Assembly (NCBI RefSeq): GCF_900638025.1 | Contig: NZ_LR134481.1 | Span: 186,001-250,000, forward strand | DNA: 64,000 nucleotides | Direction: 5' to 3' | Source: Haemophilus parainfluenzae | GTDB lineage: Bacteria > Pseudomonadota > Gammaproteobacteria > Enterobacterales > Pasteurellaceae | Shown here: piece by piece, positions 41,979 to 50,874 of the stretch | How positions within the stretch are numbered: the first letter of the stretch is position 1 | Layout of the letters: the number at the start of each line of letters is the position of its first letter | Position numbers and translations under genes: made by a program | The notes under the pieces: generated by a model | Seen by the model: only the letters and a program-made list of their open reading frames with translations | Databases searched by the model: none | Told to the model about the DNA's origin: nothing

Positions 41979-42449
41979 TTAATCTTTTTCAATAATAGCT
42001 TCACATTTCACTGGAAAATTAAGTGAATTTGCAATAAAACACGCGTGATGCGCATTTTCATGTAATGCCAATGCCTTAACAGCATCCGACTCACTTGAAA
42101 TTCTTACACGAGGTTTTAATGTTGCTGAAATAAAACGTCCTGCATGCTCTGAACTGCCTTCATCCATAATTGCTATTGCTTCATCACGGTATTCTTGCAC
42201 AATAATGTTATTAACGGCACAAAAATGTAAATACCATAATTTATGACAGGCAGAAATGGAGGCTAATAACATATCTTCTGGGTTCCAACGTGTTTTATCA
42301 CCACGAAAAGCAGGATCAGCAGAACCTAAAATATTAGGTTTATTCAATGCCGAAGCAATAAAATCTCGCTCATACGCAGTATAAGAGGATGTGCCTCGCC
42401 CTAAATTCCCCACCCACTCTACGGTAGTTTGATAAGTATGTTGCTTCAT
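41979..42449 (-). CDS. OsmC family protein
   Basis: 156 residues. The two cysteines SACHKL and HHACFIANS mark the OsmC/Ohr peroxiredoxin-like fold, which reduces organic hydroperoxides. Sequence around YERDFIASALNKP resembles the YhfA/OsmC-like subgroup. It lies just upstream of glyS, 46 bp away, with the first MITE-like element behind its promoter. Confidence 0.88.
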   Translation of the reverse strand: MKQHTYQTTVEWVGNLGRGTSSYTAYERDFIASALNKPNILGSADPAFRGDKTRWNPEDMLLASISACHKLWYLHFCAVNNIIVQEYRDEAIAIMDEGSSEHAGRFISATLKPRVRISSESDAVKALALHENAHHACFIANSLNFPVKCEAIIEKD

Positions 42450-42473
42450 TATATTTTCTTCGTTGTCACTTCT

Positions 42474-42669
42474 GCCAAATCTCCCCTACCCCCTCTTTGC
42501 TAAAGAGGGGATTGGATCTTTGCAGAGTTAAATATCTATGTTTTACTTTAACATTTTTTTGAAAGCAGATAATTTAATCTCTATTGAAATTAAAATGTAA
42601 ATGAGCCAGTTACTATCAATTTACTCAAGAATCCCCCTCTTTAGCAAAGAGGGGTAGGGGAGATTTGGC
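42474..42669. repeat. MITE-like element, copy 1
   Basis: 196 bp bounded by near-perfect terminal inverted repeats of about 37 bp (42474-42510 and 42633-42669), each beginning GCCAAATCTCCCCTA and containing an inner palindrome CCCCTCTTTGCTAAAGAGGGG-type hairpin (differs by one base between the ends). The interior is AT-rich with no gene. A second copy with the same ends is at 49677-49847. No transposase is seen; the structure suits a miniature element moved in trans or a repeat acting as RNA hairpins between genes. Confidence 0.85.
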
Positions 42670-42690
42670 GAAGCTACTTAACGCTCATAC

Positions 42691-43056
42691 TCAATCAGTC
42701 CTTACATTCTCTAAAAACAAATAAATCTGCTCTACTACACTTTCAATTTCACGCATGACTTCATCATTGCTAAATCGCATCACCGTGAAACCAAGTGAAT
42801 TTAATTCTGCATCTCGCAATGCGTCTTTTTCCTGATAATCAGGTTCATAGTGCTGACTACCATCTAATTCGATAATCAGCTTTGCTTTCGCACAATAAAA
42901 ATCAACGATATAACTTAAAAGTGGCTTTTGTCGATTAAATCGAAAACTTAATAATTGATCTCGATTGATGCGTTGCCATAGCTTTCTTTCCGCATCCGTT
43001 TGATCCACTCGCAATTTTTGCGAATTCTCTTTTAAGTATTTTTCATAGGGTTGCAT
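42691..43056 (-). CDS. DUF559 endonuclease-like protein
   Basis: 121 residues with DUF559 hallmarks: TDAERKLWQRIN, FRFNRQKPL, YIVDFYCAKAKLIIELDGSQHY and FTVMRFSNDEV. The D...E..G pattern is that of restriction-type nucleases (PD-(D/E)XK-like), and the family is related to Vsr mismatch endonucleases. The biological role is unknown. It lies 5 bp after the phosphatase and 22 bp from the MITE-like element. Confidence 0.87.
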   Translation of the reverse strand: MQPYEKYLKENSQKLRVDQTDAERKLWQRINRDQLLSFRFNRQKPLLSYIVDFYCAKAKLIIELDGSQHYEPDYQEKDALRDAELNSLGFTVMRFSNDEVMREIESVVEQIYLFLENVRTD

Positions 43057-43061
43057 GAACG

Positions 43062-44327
43062 CTATTTCTTACCGTTCTCAATCCCTTCACTCAACACCTT
43101 TTGAAACTGCTCATAATCACAAAAACCATGTTCATCTTTTTCACAGCCCTTGAGGGTTAATGCCGTTTGGTTTGGTGGTGTCGCTAAACTTAGTGGCGTG
43201 ACGTTAATCAGCTGATCGGTGGTTTGATACACATAATCCAACTTAAATTTGAGCTTACCACTGGGTTTGTGTTTCCACACTTCAAATAGTAACTTGCCAC
43301 CGATTGGGATATTTTCCAATGAATCATCTAATTCATAAGGTTCAACACCTAGTGCTGCAAGCAGAGCAACAATATTAGAATCATGTCCAACCAATAAGTT
43401 AATTTTGTTTTCACTATTTAGCTGTTGCTGAATAAATGCCAATAGCGGGTATGATGCATTTTGTGCTAACGCTTCATTATTTTTAAATAACGTGCGGTAA
43501 TATTCGTTTTTAATTTCGTTAATTGCACGCCATTTTTCTTGGCTATCCACACGGCCGTTTGCGATTTCTGAATCAGGCTTGCCCACATAATGCGCGAGTA
43601 ATAATGCACTGACAATTTTCTTTCCGGTGCTGATAGAACCAGTAATCTTGACTGACTTGCCGTCTTTAATACTGTATTCACCGACTTTTCCACCTAAATC
43701 ACACTCGCCTTTTTGTAAGCAATTTGGTGAGTTTTTGTAATCAATGATTTCACTCAATAGTGCATAATTTGGCGCTAATTTTTGCTGTAAAGCGGTTAAA
43801 TCAACGTTATTTTTTGCAGATTCAATCAAGGCTTTGCTTGGATTATGCGCTTGCGTTTTAAAAATCGGATCTTTTTCTAAACCAATTTTACCGTGATGTT
43901 GCAGTTGAACATTACAGCCCGCAAATGCACCAGAAACAATCGCTTGCCCTGTTGCAATGGTGCGTTGTACACCATTTGCATAAGCGAAAATACCTTCACC
44001 CGATGCACAACGTTCCGTTGTTAATAACCCTTTATCTGCAAGCCATTGACCTAAATACTGTCCGAAATAGGTTTCTAGCACCGTCCCTTTTGCAGTGAGA
44101 TAGCCAGATGGTACATTCCATTTTGCCCATTCATAAGGGGAATATTTCGCCATTTCTTGCGGATCTTTTTCCACTGGTGAACGCAATCCGTGTCGGCTGA
44201 AAATCAATACTTTCTCTAATTCATAATCAGAACTTGAGGAAGTTTGACCATTTTCTGTTGCAAACGCACTACTTGCTAAAGCTGAGCCAAGCAAAAGTGC
44301 GGTGAATTTTAGGGTTATTTTTTTCAT
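43062..44327 (-). CDS. Periplasmic histidine acid phosphatase
   Basis: 421 residues with a Sec signal peptide (cleavage near ASSAFA). Catalytic RHG is at 45-47 (SRHGLRSPV) and the C-terminal proton-donor motif HD at 315-316 (GHDSN), as in acid glucose-1-phosphatase and AppA phytase. Releases phosphate from sugar phosphates or phytate in the periplasm. No clear Shine-Dalgarno precedes the ATG. It is part of the block between glyQ and glyS. Confidence 0.9.
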   Translation of the reverse strand: MKKITLKFTALLLGSALASSAFATENGQTSSSSDYELEKVLIFSRHGLRSPVEKDPQEMAKYSPYEWAKWNVPSGYLTAKGTVLETYFGQYLGQWLADKGLLTTERCASGEGIFAYANGVQRTIATGQAIVSGAFAGCNVQLQHHGKIGLEKDPIFKTQAHNPSKALIESAKNNVDLTALQQKLAPNYALLSEIIDYKNSPNCLQKGECDLGGKVGEYSIKDGKSVKITGSISTGKKIVSALLLAHYVGKPDSEIANGRVDSQEKWRAINEIKNEYYRTLFKNNEALAQNASYPLLAFIQQQLNSENKINLLVGHDSNIVALLAALGVEPYELDDSLENIPIGGKLLFEVWKHKPSGKLKFKLDYVYQTTDQLINVTPLSLATPPNQTALTLKGCEKDEHGFCDYEQFQKVLSEGIENGKK

Positions 44328-44336
44328 ATTCGAGAC

Positions 44337-44783
44337 TTAATCATTTAATGTTGAAATTGAGCTATAAAAATTCAAGGCATATTTGGTGCCGTAAACTAAC
44401 ACCATAAATACTGCAACAATATTGACTACCGCAAAAAAGATTAGTTGTTTACTGTTGCTCTCCACCCAGAGCATTTTAAATAATGCGAGCGTACCAATAT
44501 TTTCATCAAGTTCACTCTCTCCGCTTAATGCTCTTAAGGTTTTCAGAATCTTGTGTACAAAAGCGACAGTATTGATTGCTATTACACTGAGTGCAATGAA
44601 TCCTGAAGCCAAACTTAAAAACAGCACTAGCACATTACTCCACGCCCAATGTGTCCAATTCAGCTCAGAATACATAAATAACGCGAGTGATAAAAACAAC
44701 ACAGCGGGTGTTAAATTTCGCAAAAACATTAAATAGTCATCACCAATTCTAAATAAAAATTGCAAAAAACTGACTTTCTTCAT
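44337..44783 (-). CDS. Hypothetical membrane protein
   Basis: 148 residues, unrecognised. Three hydrophobic segments (about 26-40, 50-72 and 112-131) are separated by a short charged loop (SGESELDENIGT). It lies 9 bp before the phosphatase gene and 4 bp after the glutaredoxin-like gene, so it is in the same transcript. No motif suggests a function. Confidence 0.7.
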   Translation of the reverse strand: MKKVSFLQFLFRIGDDYLMFLRNLTPAVLFLSLALFMYSELNWTHWAWSNVLVLFLSLASGFIALSVIAINTVAFVHKILKTLRALSGESELDENIGTLALFKMLWVESNSKQLIFFAVVNIVAVFMVLVYGTKYALNFYSSISTLND

Positions 44784-44787
44784 TACT

Positions 44788-45045
44788 TTAAAAAATCTCT
44801 TTTAATTTGGCTTCATCTAAAATAACACGATCATCATCTAACAATAATGCCGGAAAGCCTGCATAGCCTTGTGCTTTTGCATCATCAAATGCGGCGTGAC
44901 GATCACGCAAACGCAACCATTGTTTCAAGTTTGGAATGGAAGATAATACTTCCACCGCCTCATAATTCACGCCTAAGCGTTTTAACTCTGCGACAAATGG
45001 CGCTGTATCTGGGCAATCTGCCGCATAATAAAGAATGGGTTTCAT
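44788..45045 (-). CDS. Glutaredoxin-like protein
   Basis: 85 residues: YYAADCPDTAPFVAELKRL has the glutaredoxin beta-turn with a single active-site Cys (CPDT), followed by GYAGFPALLLDDD, the cis-Pro loop. It is smaller than classical glutaredoxins and may be monothiol. Its ATG overlaps the stop of the upstream nitrobindin-like gene (TAATG), implying coupled synthesis. Confidence 0.8.
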   Translation of the reverse strand: MKPILYYAADCPDTAPFVAELKRLGVNYEAVEVLSSIPNLKQWLRLRDRHAAFDDAKAQGYAGFPALLLDDDRVILDEAKLKEIF

Positions 45046-45698
45046 TATTCACCTTCTTGTTCTGCTGCCGCAGTTGGGTTCAATTTCGGTTCGCCAATTT
45101 TAGTTAAGCGGTTACGATCGCGATGTTCAAATGGCGCATCATAATTCGGGATAATCAGGATGGTGGTTTGATCGTATGACCAAGTGCCATCATCATGGAA
45201 TTTCACCGTCATTTCAAAACTTTCCGTGGTAAATGAACGCTCCAAGAACGGATTCGAAATAATACCGTTTGTTAGTGAACCGCGTACTGCTTTTACCGTA
45301 AACTCTTTCGCATCAGCCGGTGCATTACCGACAGCAATAAACGTTTGGCCGCGTGGAATGCTACCAGTTAATAAAATATTGCCTGTTTCAGGTTCCCATA
45401 ACCAATAGCCCACTTGATCGTGGAAGGTTTCCACTTCGTCTGGCTCAACAATATGAGTGTGATAACGTAATCCATAATAGAGTTGCGGACCATTGGGTTG
45501 ACCATCAGTTGGATGAGCTTCGTAACGTTCGATATAAGGATCTTTTTCTGGTCCTTCTGCTTTCGGGTTGATATCCACACCACGCTTACCTTCCCAAACA
45601 CCCGCTAATCTAGCCAATGGGCCTAAATTCGCAAGCGTATTAGGATCAATTTCTGGTTCCGTGTAGATATCGTCTGGGTATTGAAAATCTTTCATCAT
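45045..45698 (-). CDS. Nitrobindin-like heme-binding beta-barrel (FABP/DUF1794 family)
   Basis: 217 residues. The barrel domain has LARLAGVWEGKRGVD, YYGLRYHTHI and GYWLWEPETGNILLT, matching the FABP-like/nitrobindin family whose members bind heme or small ligands. Domain-typical GIISNPFLERSF and the C-terminal DRNRLTKIG are present. Coupled to the glutaredoxin-like gene. Heme binding is an inference from family; a His ligand candidate lies in YHTH. Confidence 0.78.
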   Translation of the reverse strand: MMKDFQYPDDIYTEPEIDPNTLANLGPLARLAGVWEGKRGVDINPKAEGPEKDPYIERYEAHPTDGQPNGPQLYYGLRYHTHIVEPDEVETFHDQVGYWLWEPETGNILLTGSIPRGQTFIAVGNAPADAKEFTVKAVRGSLTNGIISNPFLERSFTTESFEMTVKFHDDGTWSYDQTTILIIPNYDAPFEHRDRNRLTKIGEPKLNPTAAAEQEGE

Positions 45699-45748
45699 TT
45701 TCTCCTTATATCGTTGGGTTAATGCTTAAAGTGCGGTCGTTTTTTGCC

Positions 45749-46657
45749 TTATTTTTTACAACCAGGGAAACCTAGGGCTTCACGGCTCGCATAGTACGCT
45801 TCCGCCACGCCTTTAGTTAATGCACGAATGCGTAAAATATAGCGTTGACGTTCTGTTACCGAAATTGCTTTACGTGCATCTAATAAGTTAAAGCTGTGTG
45901 CTGCTTTCAAAATGCGCTCATAAGCCGGTAATGGTAACGGACGTTCTAATTCTAATAAACTTTTCGCTTCTTTTTCGTATTGATCAAAGCAGTAGAATAA
46001 GAAATCGGTATCCGCATATTCAAAGTTGTACGTGGATTGTTCAACTTCGTTTTGATGGAACACATCACCGTAAGTGGTTTTGCCAAGCGGGCCGTCAGAC
46101 CAAACTAAGTCATACACAGAATCTACGCCTTGAATGTACATGGCTAAACGCTCTAAACCGTAGGTCACTTCACCTGTTACGGGTTTACATTCTAAGCCAC
46201 CCACTTGTTGGAAATAGGTAAATTGAGTGACTTCCATACCGTTTAACCACACTTCCCAGCCTAAACCCCAAGCACCTAAGGTTGGGTTTTCCCAGTTATC
46301 TTCTACGAAACGAATGTCGTTTTGTGTTGGATCAAAACCGAGCATTTCAAGGGAACCTAAATAGAGTTCTTGAATATTATCTGGAGACGGTTTAATCACC
46401 ACTTGGAATTGGTAGTAATGTTGTAAGCGGTTTGGGTTTTCGCCATAACGACCATCTGTCGGACGACGTGAAGGTTGCACATAAGCAAATGCCATCGGCT
46501 CAGGGCCTAATGCGCGTAATGCAGTCATTGGGTGAGAGGTTCCTGCGCCCACTTCCATATCAAAAGGTTGCACAACGGTACAACCTTGATTTGCCCAATA
46601 TTCTTGCAAGGCTAAAATCATGCCTTGGAATGTTTTTACGTTGAATTTTGTACTCAT
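45749..46657 (-). CDS. glyQ: Glycyl-tRNA synthetase alpha subunit
   Basis: 302 residues with class II motifs ([55 protein letters not shown]). Forms glycyl-adenylate. It is upstream of the accessory block and of glyS. Normal length and start; an uptake sequence lies between glyQ and the next gene. Confidence 0.98.
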   Translation of the reverse strand: MSTKFNVKTFQGMILALQEYWANQGCTVVQPFDMEVGAGTSHPMTALRALGPEPMAFAYVQPSRRPTDGRYGENPNRLQHYYQFQVVIKPSPDNIQELYLGSLEMLGFDPTQNDIRFVEDNWENPTLGAWGLGWEVWLNGMEVTQFTYFQQVGGLECKPVTGEVTYGLERLAMYIQGVDSVYDLVWSDGPLGKTTYGDVFHQNEVEQSTYNFEYADTDFLFYCFDQYEKEAKSLLELERPLPLPAYERILKAAHSFNLLDARKAISVTERQRYILRIRALTKGVAEAYYASREALGFPGCKK

Positions 46658-46784
46658 AATTTTTTTAATAACAATGTGATGAAAAATACAGGCATTATAC
46701 TTGAAACTATAAGGCGGATAAAGGCGAAAAAGTGCGGTCAGAAAAATCCTTAAATTTTTTATTTCTCTTAAATTTCATTCATTT

Positions 46785-46829
46785 TCATGATGAGTTATTT
46801 TCATCATGATAGGTTTGCTTGCCAAGCCT
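46785..46829 (+). promoter_or_regulatory. Inverted repeats in the btuB-like promoter/leader
   Basis: A perfect 9-bp inverted repeat TCATGATGA-N7-TCATCATGA (46785-46809) is followed by a second stem AGGTTTG/CAAGCCT (46811-46829; one G-U). The first could be an operator or an RNA hairpin 75 bp before the ATG. It does not match the Fur box or the cobalamin-riboswitch B12 box. Confidence 0.5.
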
Positions 46830-46884
46830 CAAATGTGTAAACTGCTGGCGCTTTTATACAGACTTTTATCCTAAGGATTCTACA

Positions 46885-48807
46885 ATGAAAAAAAATATGA
46901 TTACTTCAGCGATTTTATTAGCAATTCCAGCATTAGCGGCGGCTGAAGACGTGACAAAATTAGATGTGATTAACGTCTATTCTGCATCAGCCACGCCAAC
47001 TAGCCTTCATCAAACCGCCTCATCTGTTACTGTTTTAACTGAAAAAGATTTTGCACAACGTGGTGCGACTTATGTCAGTGACGTATTGAAAACGGTACCG
47101 AGTTTAGCCGTAAGTACTTCAGGCGGTCGTGGCACATTAACTAATGTATTCTTACGTGGTGCGGATGCAAACCACACTGCAGTGATTATTGATGGCGTGA
47201 AAGTGAACCCAGTTTCTGGTTATGGCTTTGATTTCGGTGGCTTAGCATTAAGCAATATTGACCGCATCGAAGTATTGCGCGGGGAGCAATCAGCTCTTTG
47301 GGGAAGTGATGCGATGGGTGGTGTGATTTATATCACCACGAAAAAAGGCTTAGAAAAAGGCAAAACCTTCAACGTTGATTACGATTTTGGCACAGGCTCG
47401 AATCGAACAGTGGATGGTTCATTAACCCTTTCAGGCACAAACAACAATTTCTATTATGCTTTACATGGCGACAGTCACCACACCAAAGGCATTTCAGCAC
47501 TCAGCAAAAACCGCTTTAACTACACTGCGCAAGATGGCACAGCGGTAAGTACTGGTGGTTCAAGCGAACGCGATAAATTCCACCGTGATAACGCCTCTCT
47601 TCGTTTTGGCTATGACGATAACCAAAAAGGTTTTGATTTCTTAACCTCTCACAGCAGCCAAACTGCAAACTTTGATAACAGCGCAACGGATGAAAAAGGC
47701 CACTACACTCGCACACGTGAAACCTTATTCAAATTAAGTGGCTTCTTAGGTAATGATGATGAATTACTTAAACACAAGGTTGGTGTAAGCCATATCAAAA
47801 CTGACAGCGATACCGTTGGCTACACATCGGCTTATGATGCGAAAAAACTCAACGCAAACTATCAATTAGACGTCAATTTCGATCGTGAAGGCACTCTCAC
47901 GCAAGGTTTAAGCTTCTTAACTGACTATCAAAAAACAGATTTCAACTCATCTTATTTCAACAATGCTGGCAATAAAAAACTTGTTGAGAAAAGCTTAGCG
48001 GCAGAATATCGCTTATTGCACGATGCAGATCATAGTTTAAATATTAGTGGTCGTTACACTGATAGCTCTGAATACGAAAATTCATGGACTGGCCGTATCG
48101 CAGGCGCTTACCGTTTACACAATAACGTGAAAGCACACGCAAGTTTCGGTTCAGCGATTCAAAACCCGACGATCACTGAATACTACGGTTACAACGCGCG
48201 CTATATCGGCAACCCGAATTTACAACCAGAGAAAAGTTTAGGTGGCGATGTTGGTTTCTTATTTGAAACCAATGATGGTCGTCACAGCTTTGATGTGACT
48301 TATTTCGCTCGCAACGTGAAAAACGCGATTAGCAGCGAAGTAATCAACTTTACCACTTATGCAAGCCGTGCAGTAAACCTTGAAGGTAAAAGCAAAGTGA
48401 AAGGTGTTGAAGTGGCTTACAACGGTAAAATCACCGATGCATTAACCGCTTATGCAAACTACACCTATACTCAAACCCGAGACAGCAAAGGCGCTGAATT
48501 AGCACGTCGTCCAAAACATTTAGCGAACGCAGGCTTAGCATACCAAATCACTGAAAAATTGGGTACAGATGTAAATGTATCTTACACAGGCAAACGCATG
48601 GACACCTACTATTCACCAACTTACAGCACGCATAAAGTGAAATTGCCATCTTACACCTTGGCAAACTTAGGCGTGAACTATAAAGTGGCCGATAGCTTGA
48701 CGATTTACGCAAACCTTAACAACGTATTCAATAAAAAATACGAAAACGTACTGGGCTATGGCCAAGAAGGACGTAATGTTTACGTTGGGTTGAAAGGATC
48801 GTTCTAA
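46885..48807 (+). CDS. btuB: TonB-dependent outer-membrane receptor, BtuB type
   Basis: 640 residues from ATG 46885 (MKKNMITSAILL) with AAGGA 8 nt upstream; 22 further codons are open upstream without support. Signal peptide ends ALAAAE; TonB box KLDVINVYSA; plug domain (about 35-150) with VFLRGADANHTAVIIDGVKVN and IDRIEVLRGEQSALWGSDAMGGVIYI; the beta-barrel ends in a C-terminal aromatic FKGSF-type strand. Closest to BtuB-like receptors. The next genes encode a binding protein, permease and ATPase, supporting metal-chelate or corrinoid uptake. Substrate not proven. Confidence 0.85.
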   Translation: MKKNMITSAILLAIPALAAAEDVTKLDVINVYSASATPTSLHQTASSVTVLTEKDFAQRGATYVSDVLKTVPSLAVSTSGGRGTLTNVFLRGADANHTAVIIDGVKVNPVSGYGFDFGGLALSNIDRIEVLRGEQSALWGSDAMGGVIYITTKKGLEKGKTFNVDYDFGTGSNRTVDGSLTLSGTNNNFYYALHGDSHHTKGISALSKNRFNYTAQDGTAVSTGGSSERDKFHRDNASLRFGYDDNQKGFDFLTSHSSQTANFDNSATDEKGHYTRTRETLFKLSGFLGNDDELLKHKVGVSHIKTDSDTVGYTSAYDAKKLNANYQLDVNFDREGTLTQGLSFLTDYQKTDFNSSYFNNAGNKKLVEKSLAAEYRLLHDADHSLNISGRYTDSSEYENSWTGRIAGAYRLHNNVKAHASFGSAIQNPTITEYYGYNARYIGNPNLQPEKSLGGDVGFLFETNDGRHSFDVTYFARNVKNAISSEVINFTTYASRAVNLEGKSKVKGVEVAYNGKITDALTAYANYTYTQTRDSKGAELARRPKHLANAGLAYQITEKLGTDVNVSYTGKRMDTYYSPTYSTHKVKLPSYTLANLGVNYKVADSLTIYANLNNVFNKKYENVLGYGQEGRNVYVGLKGSF

Positions 48808-48822
48808 TTATTACCCACTAAC

Positions 48823-48848
48823 AAGGGCGTGCTTAGCACGCCTTTTTT
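48823..48848 (+). terminator. Terminator after the TonB-dependent receptor
   Basis: GGCGTGC-TTA-GCACGCC followed by TTTTTT, 16 bp past the stop. It separates the receptor from the ABC genes, which must rely on read-through or an own promoter. Confidence 0.9.
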
Positions 48849-48881
48849 ACATTATTGATGGCGTAGCGTATCATTATCTAT

Positions 48882-49667
48882 ATGCAAAAAACTCGCTTAA
48901 TTTTAACCGCACTTTTCCTTCCGTTTACCGCTCAGGCTTCGGAACAATTTGTCTCGCTTACGCTTTGCAGTGACCGACTGCTTATCGAACTGGCTGAGCC
49001 TTCGCAAATTGCTGCTCAATCGCCTTATTCGAAAAAACCGTTGATGATGTTAGACAAAATCAATACCGATAAACCTGTGCTAGAACCGCAATTAACGGAA
49101 TTATTGCCCTATTTGGATAAAACGATTCTGATTAACGAAACCTTTTATCCACAATTAGTCGCAGAGCTGAAAAAACTCAATGTGAAGATTATTCCCATTA
49201 ACGACAGCCCACAAACGCCAGATGAATTATTTACGTTGATTCTAGACTTAGGCAAACAACTGGGTAATGAGCAAAAAGCGGCTGATTTAGTAACAAAACT
49301 CAAATCGCAAAACTTTCACTTAAATCGACCGCTTACTGATACACTGATTTTGTCAGAAACTGGTGTGGTAGAAAGTTATTATCCGCAATATCCCGTGCTG
49401 TTAAGTTTACTCGGATTAACCCCGTTAAAAACGCCACTTACCGCACAAAATTTCTCGTTAGAAAAAGTGATTTTAAGCCAACCGAATGTGCTCATTTCAC
49501 TGACTGACAAACGAGGTTACAATGCACAAGCCGAATTGCTACAACACCCTATGTTGCAAGATTTTTTCAAAAACCAACCGCTTGTCAGCATCCCTATGAA
49601 ATATACTTATTGCTTCGATCATGGCGTGTGGCAAGGGGCAGAGAAGATTTATCAACAATTAAAATAA
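48882..49667 (+). CDS. Periplasmic substrate-binding protein (BtuF/FhuD class)
   Basis: 261 residues with a signal peptide ending TAQAS. The N-terminal lobe reads FVSLTLCSDRLLIELAEPSQIAA, typical of class III helical-backbone binding proteins for cobalamin, heme or siderophores. No lipobox. Forms a set with the permease and ATPase downstream. Upstream an uptake sequence overlaps the signal peptide codons. The substrate cannot be told from sequence alone. Confidence 0.82.
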   Translation: MQKTRLILTALFLPFTAQASEQFVSLTLCSDRLLIELAEPSQIAAQSPYSKKPLMMLDKINTDKPVLEPQLTELLPYLDKTILINETFYPQLVAELKKLNVKIIPINDSPQTPDELFTLILDLGKQLGNEQKAADLVTKLKSQNFHLNRPLTDTLILSETGVVESYYPQYPVLLSLLGLTPLKTPLTAQNFSLEKVILSQPNVLISLTDKRGYNAQAELLQHPMLQDFFKNQPLVSIPMKYTYCFDHGVWQGAEKIYQQLK

Positions 49668-49676
49668 TGTAGCTGA

Positions 49677-49847
49677 CAAATCTCCCCTAATCCCTCTTTG
49701 CTAAATGGGGGGAATTCCATTATTAAATTAACTCTAGATGACATATTTATATATCTTTATGTATAAATGATTAGAATAAACCATCAGAATTATAAGTCCC
49801 TACACTATAATCACCCTCTTTAGCAAAGAGGGGTTAGGGGAGATTTG
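49677..49847. repeat. MITE-like element, copy 2
   Basis: 171 bp bounded by inverted ends CAAATCTCCCCTAA and TTAGGGGAGATTTG, each with an inner CCCTCTTTGCTAAA/TTTAGCAAAGAGGG hairpin motif as in copy 1 at 42474-42669; the left arm is more diverged (ATGGGG for AGAGGGG). It starts 9 bp after the binding-protein stop and ends 49 bp before the permease start, so it separates genes that should share a transcript. Confidence 0.82.
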
Positions 49848-49896
49848 ACAAAATCAAATTAACAAATGATATTTGGATTACATAGGAAATTGATCA

Positions 49897-50874
49897 TTGA
49901 CCAAAACACTAAAATTAAATACCGCACTTTTCTTCACGTTGCTGTTGATTAGCGGCTTTGCGATTTATCATCAACTAGGCGACTTTGCCCATCTCAAAAA
50001 TGCGGATGGCATTCTCACTGACATGCGCTCGATGGTACTGTGGGATATTCGTTTTCCACGCATTGGTTTAGCTTTATTGACAGGCGCTAGCCTAGCAATA
50101 GCGGGCAATGCGATGCAAGGCATTTTCCAAAATCCATTGGCGAGCCCGGGCTTACTCGGCAGTAGCGCTGGCGCAACAGCAGCTAGTGTATTTATCCTTT
50201 ATTATTTTGCCGTACCATTTTCATTACTCTTAGCTGGAGGTGTAATTGGTGCGCTTTTAAGCTTTTTCATCGTGTATTTGATCGCTAAAAACTACGGCAC
50301 CACGATGATGATTCTAAGCGGTTTAGCAGTCAATATGTTGCTTGGGTCAGCAATCGCATTATTGCTCTCCAACGCGGAAAGCCCATGGGCATTAGCTGAA
50401 CTTTATCGTTGGTTACAAGGCTCGTTGATGTGGGCAAAATTAGATACCCTGCTTATTTCACTCCCGATTGTTCTGGCAGGGGTTTTCTGCTTATACCACA
50501 CTCGTCGATACTTAGATTTACTCACCTTTGGTGAAGAAACTGCGAGCACCATGGGGGTTGATCCAAAACGTAGCTTTTTCATCAGCACCTTTGGTGTGGC
50601 TTTATTAGTGGGGGCAACCATTCCACAAACCGGCACCATCGGTTTTATCGGCTTAATCGCGCCACACTTTGCCCGTATCTTACTGAAAGCTCGCCCATCA
50701 CAGCTTTACCTCACCAGTGCATTAATCGGGGCATTATTGCTGTTACTGGCCGATTTAGCCATTTTATATATCCCGTTGTTCTCACATATTTACATCGGGA
50801 CATTGACCGCACTTATCGGTGCCCCTTGCTTGATTTGGATGTTATTAACGCAACAGAGAAAAATCTATGATTAG
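49897..50874 (+). CDS. btuC: ABC transporter permease, FecCD/BtuC family
   Basis: 325 residues with about nine to ten membrane helices and the family motifs DIRFPRIGLALLTGASLAIAGNAMQGIFQNPLASPGLLG and GTIGFIGLIAPHFAR. The start is a TTG at 49897 with AGGA 9 nt upstream; no ATG in the right place was seen, possibly a result of the adjacent MITE insertion. Overlaps the ATPase gene by 8 bp. Confidence 0.88.
   Translation: MTKTLKLNTALFFTLLLISGFAIYHQLGDFAHLKNADGILTDMRSMVLWDIRFPRIGLALLTGASLAIAGNAMQGIFQNPLASPGLLGSSAGATAASVFILYYFAVPFSLLLAGGVIGALLSFFIVYLIAKNYGTTMMILSGLAVNMLLGSAIALLLSNAESPWALAELYRWLQGSLMWAKLDTLLISLPIVLAGVFCLYHTRRYLDLLTFGEETASTMGVDPKRSFFISTFGVALLVGATIPQTGTIGFIGLIAPHFARILLKARPSQLYLTSALIGALLLLLADLAILYIPLFSHIYIGTLTALIGAPCLIWMLLTQQRKIYD

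Noticed and set aside
46658..46884. Cobalamin riboswitch before the BtuB-like receptor
   Set aside because: No B12-box-like segment found; only simple inverted repeats are present.
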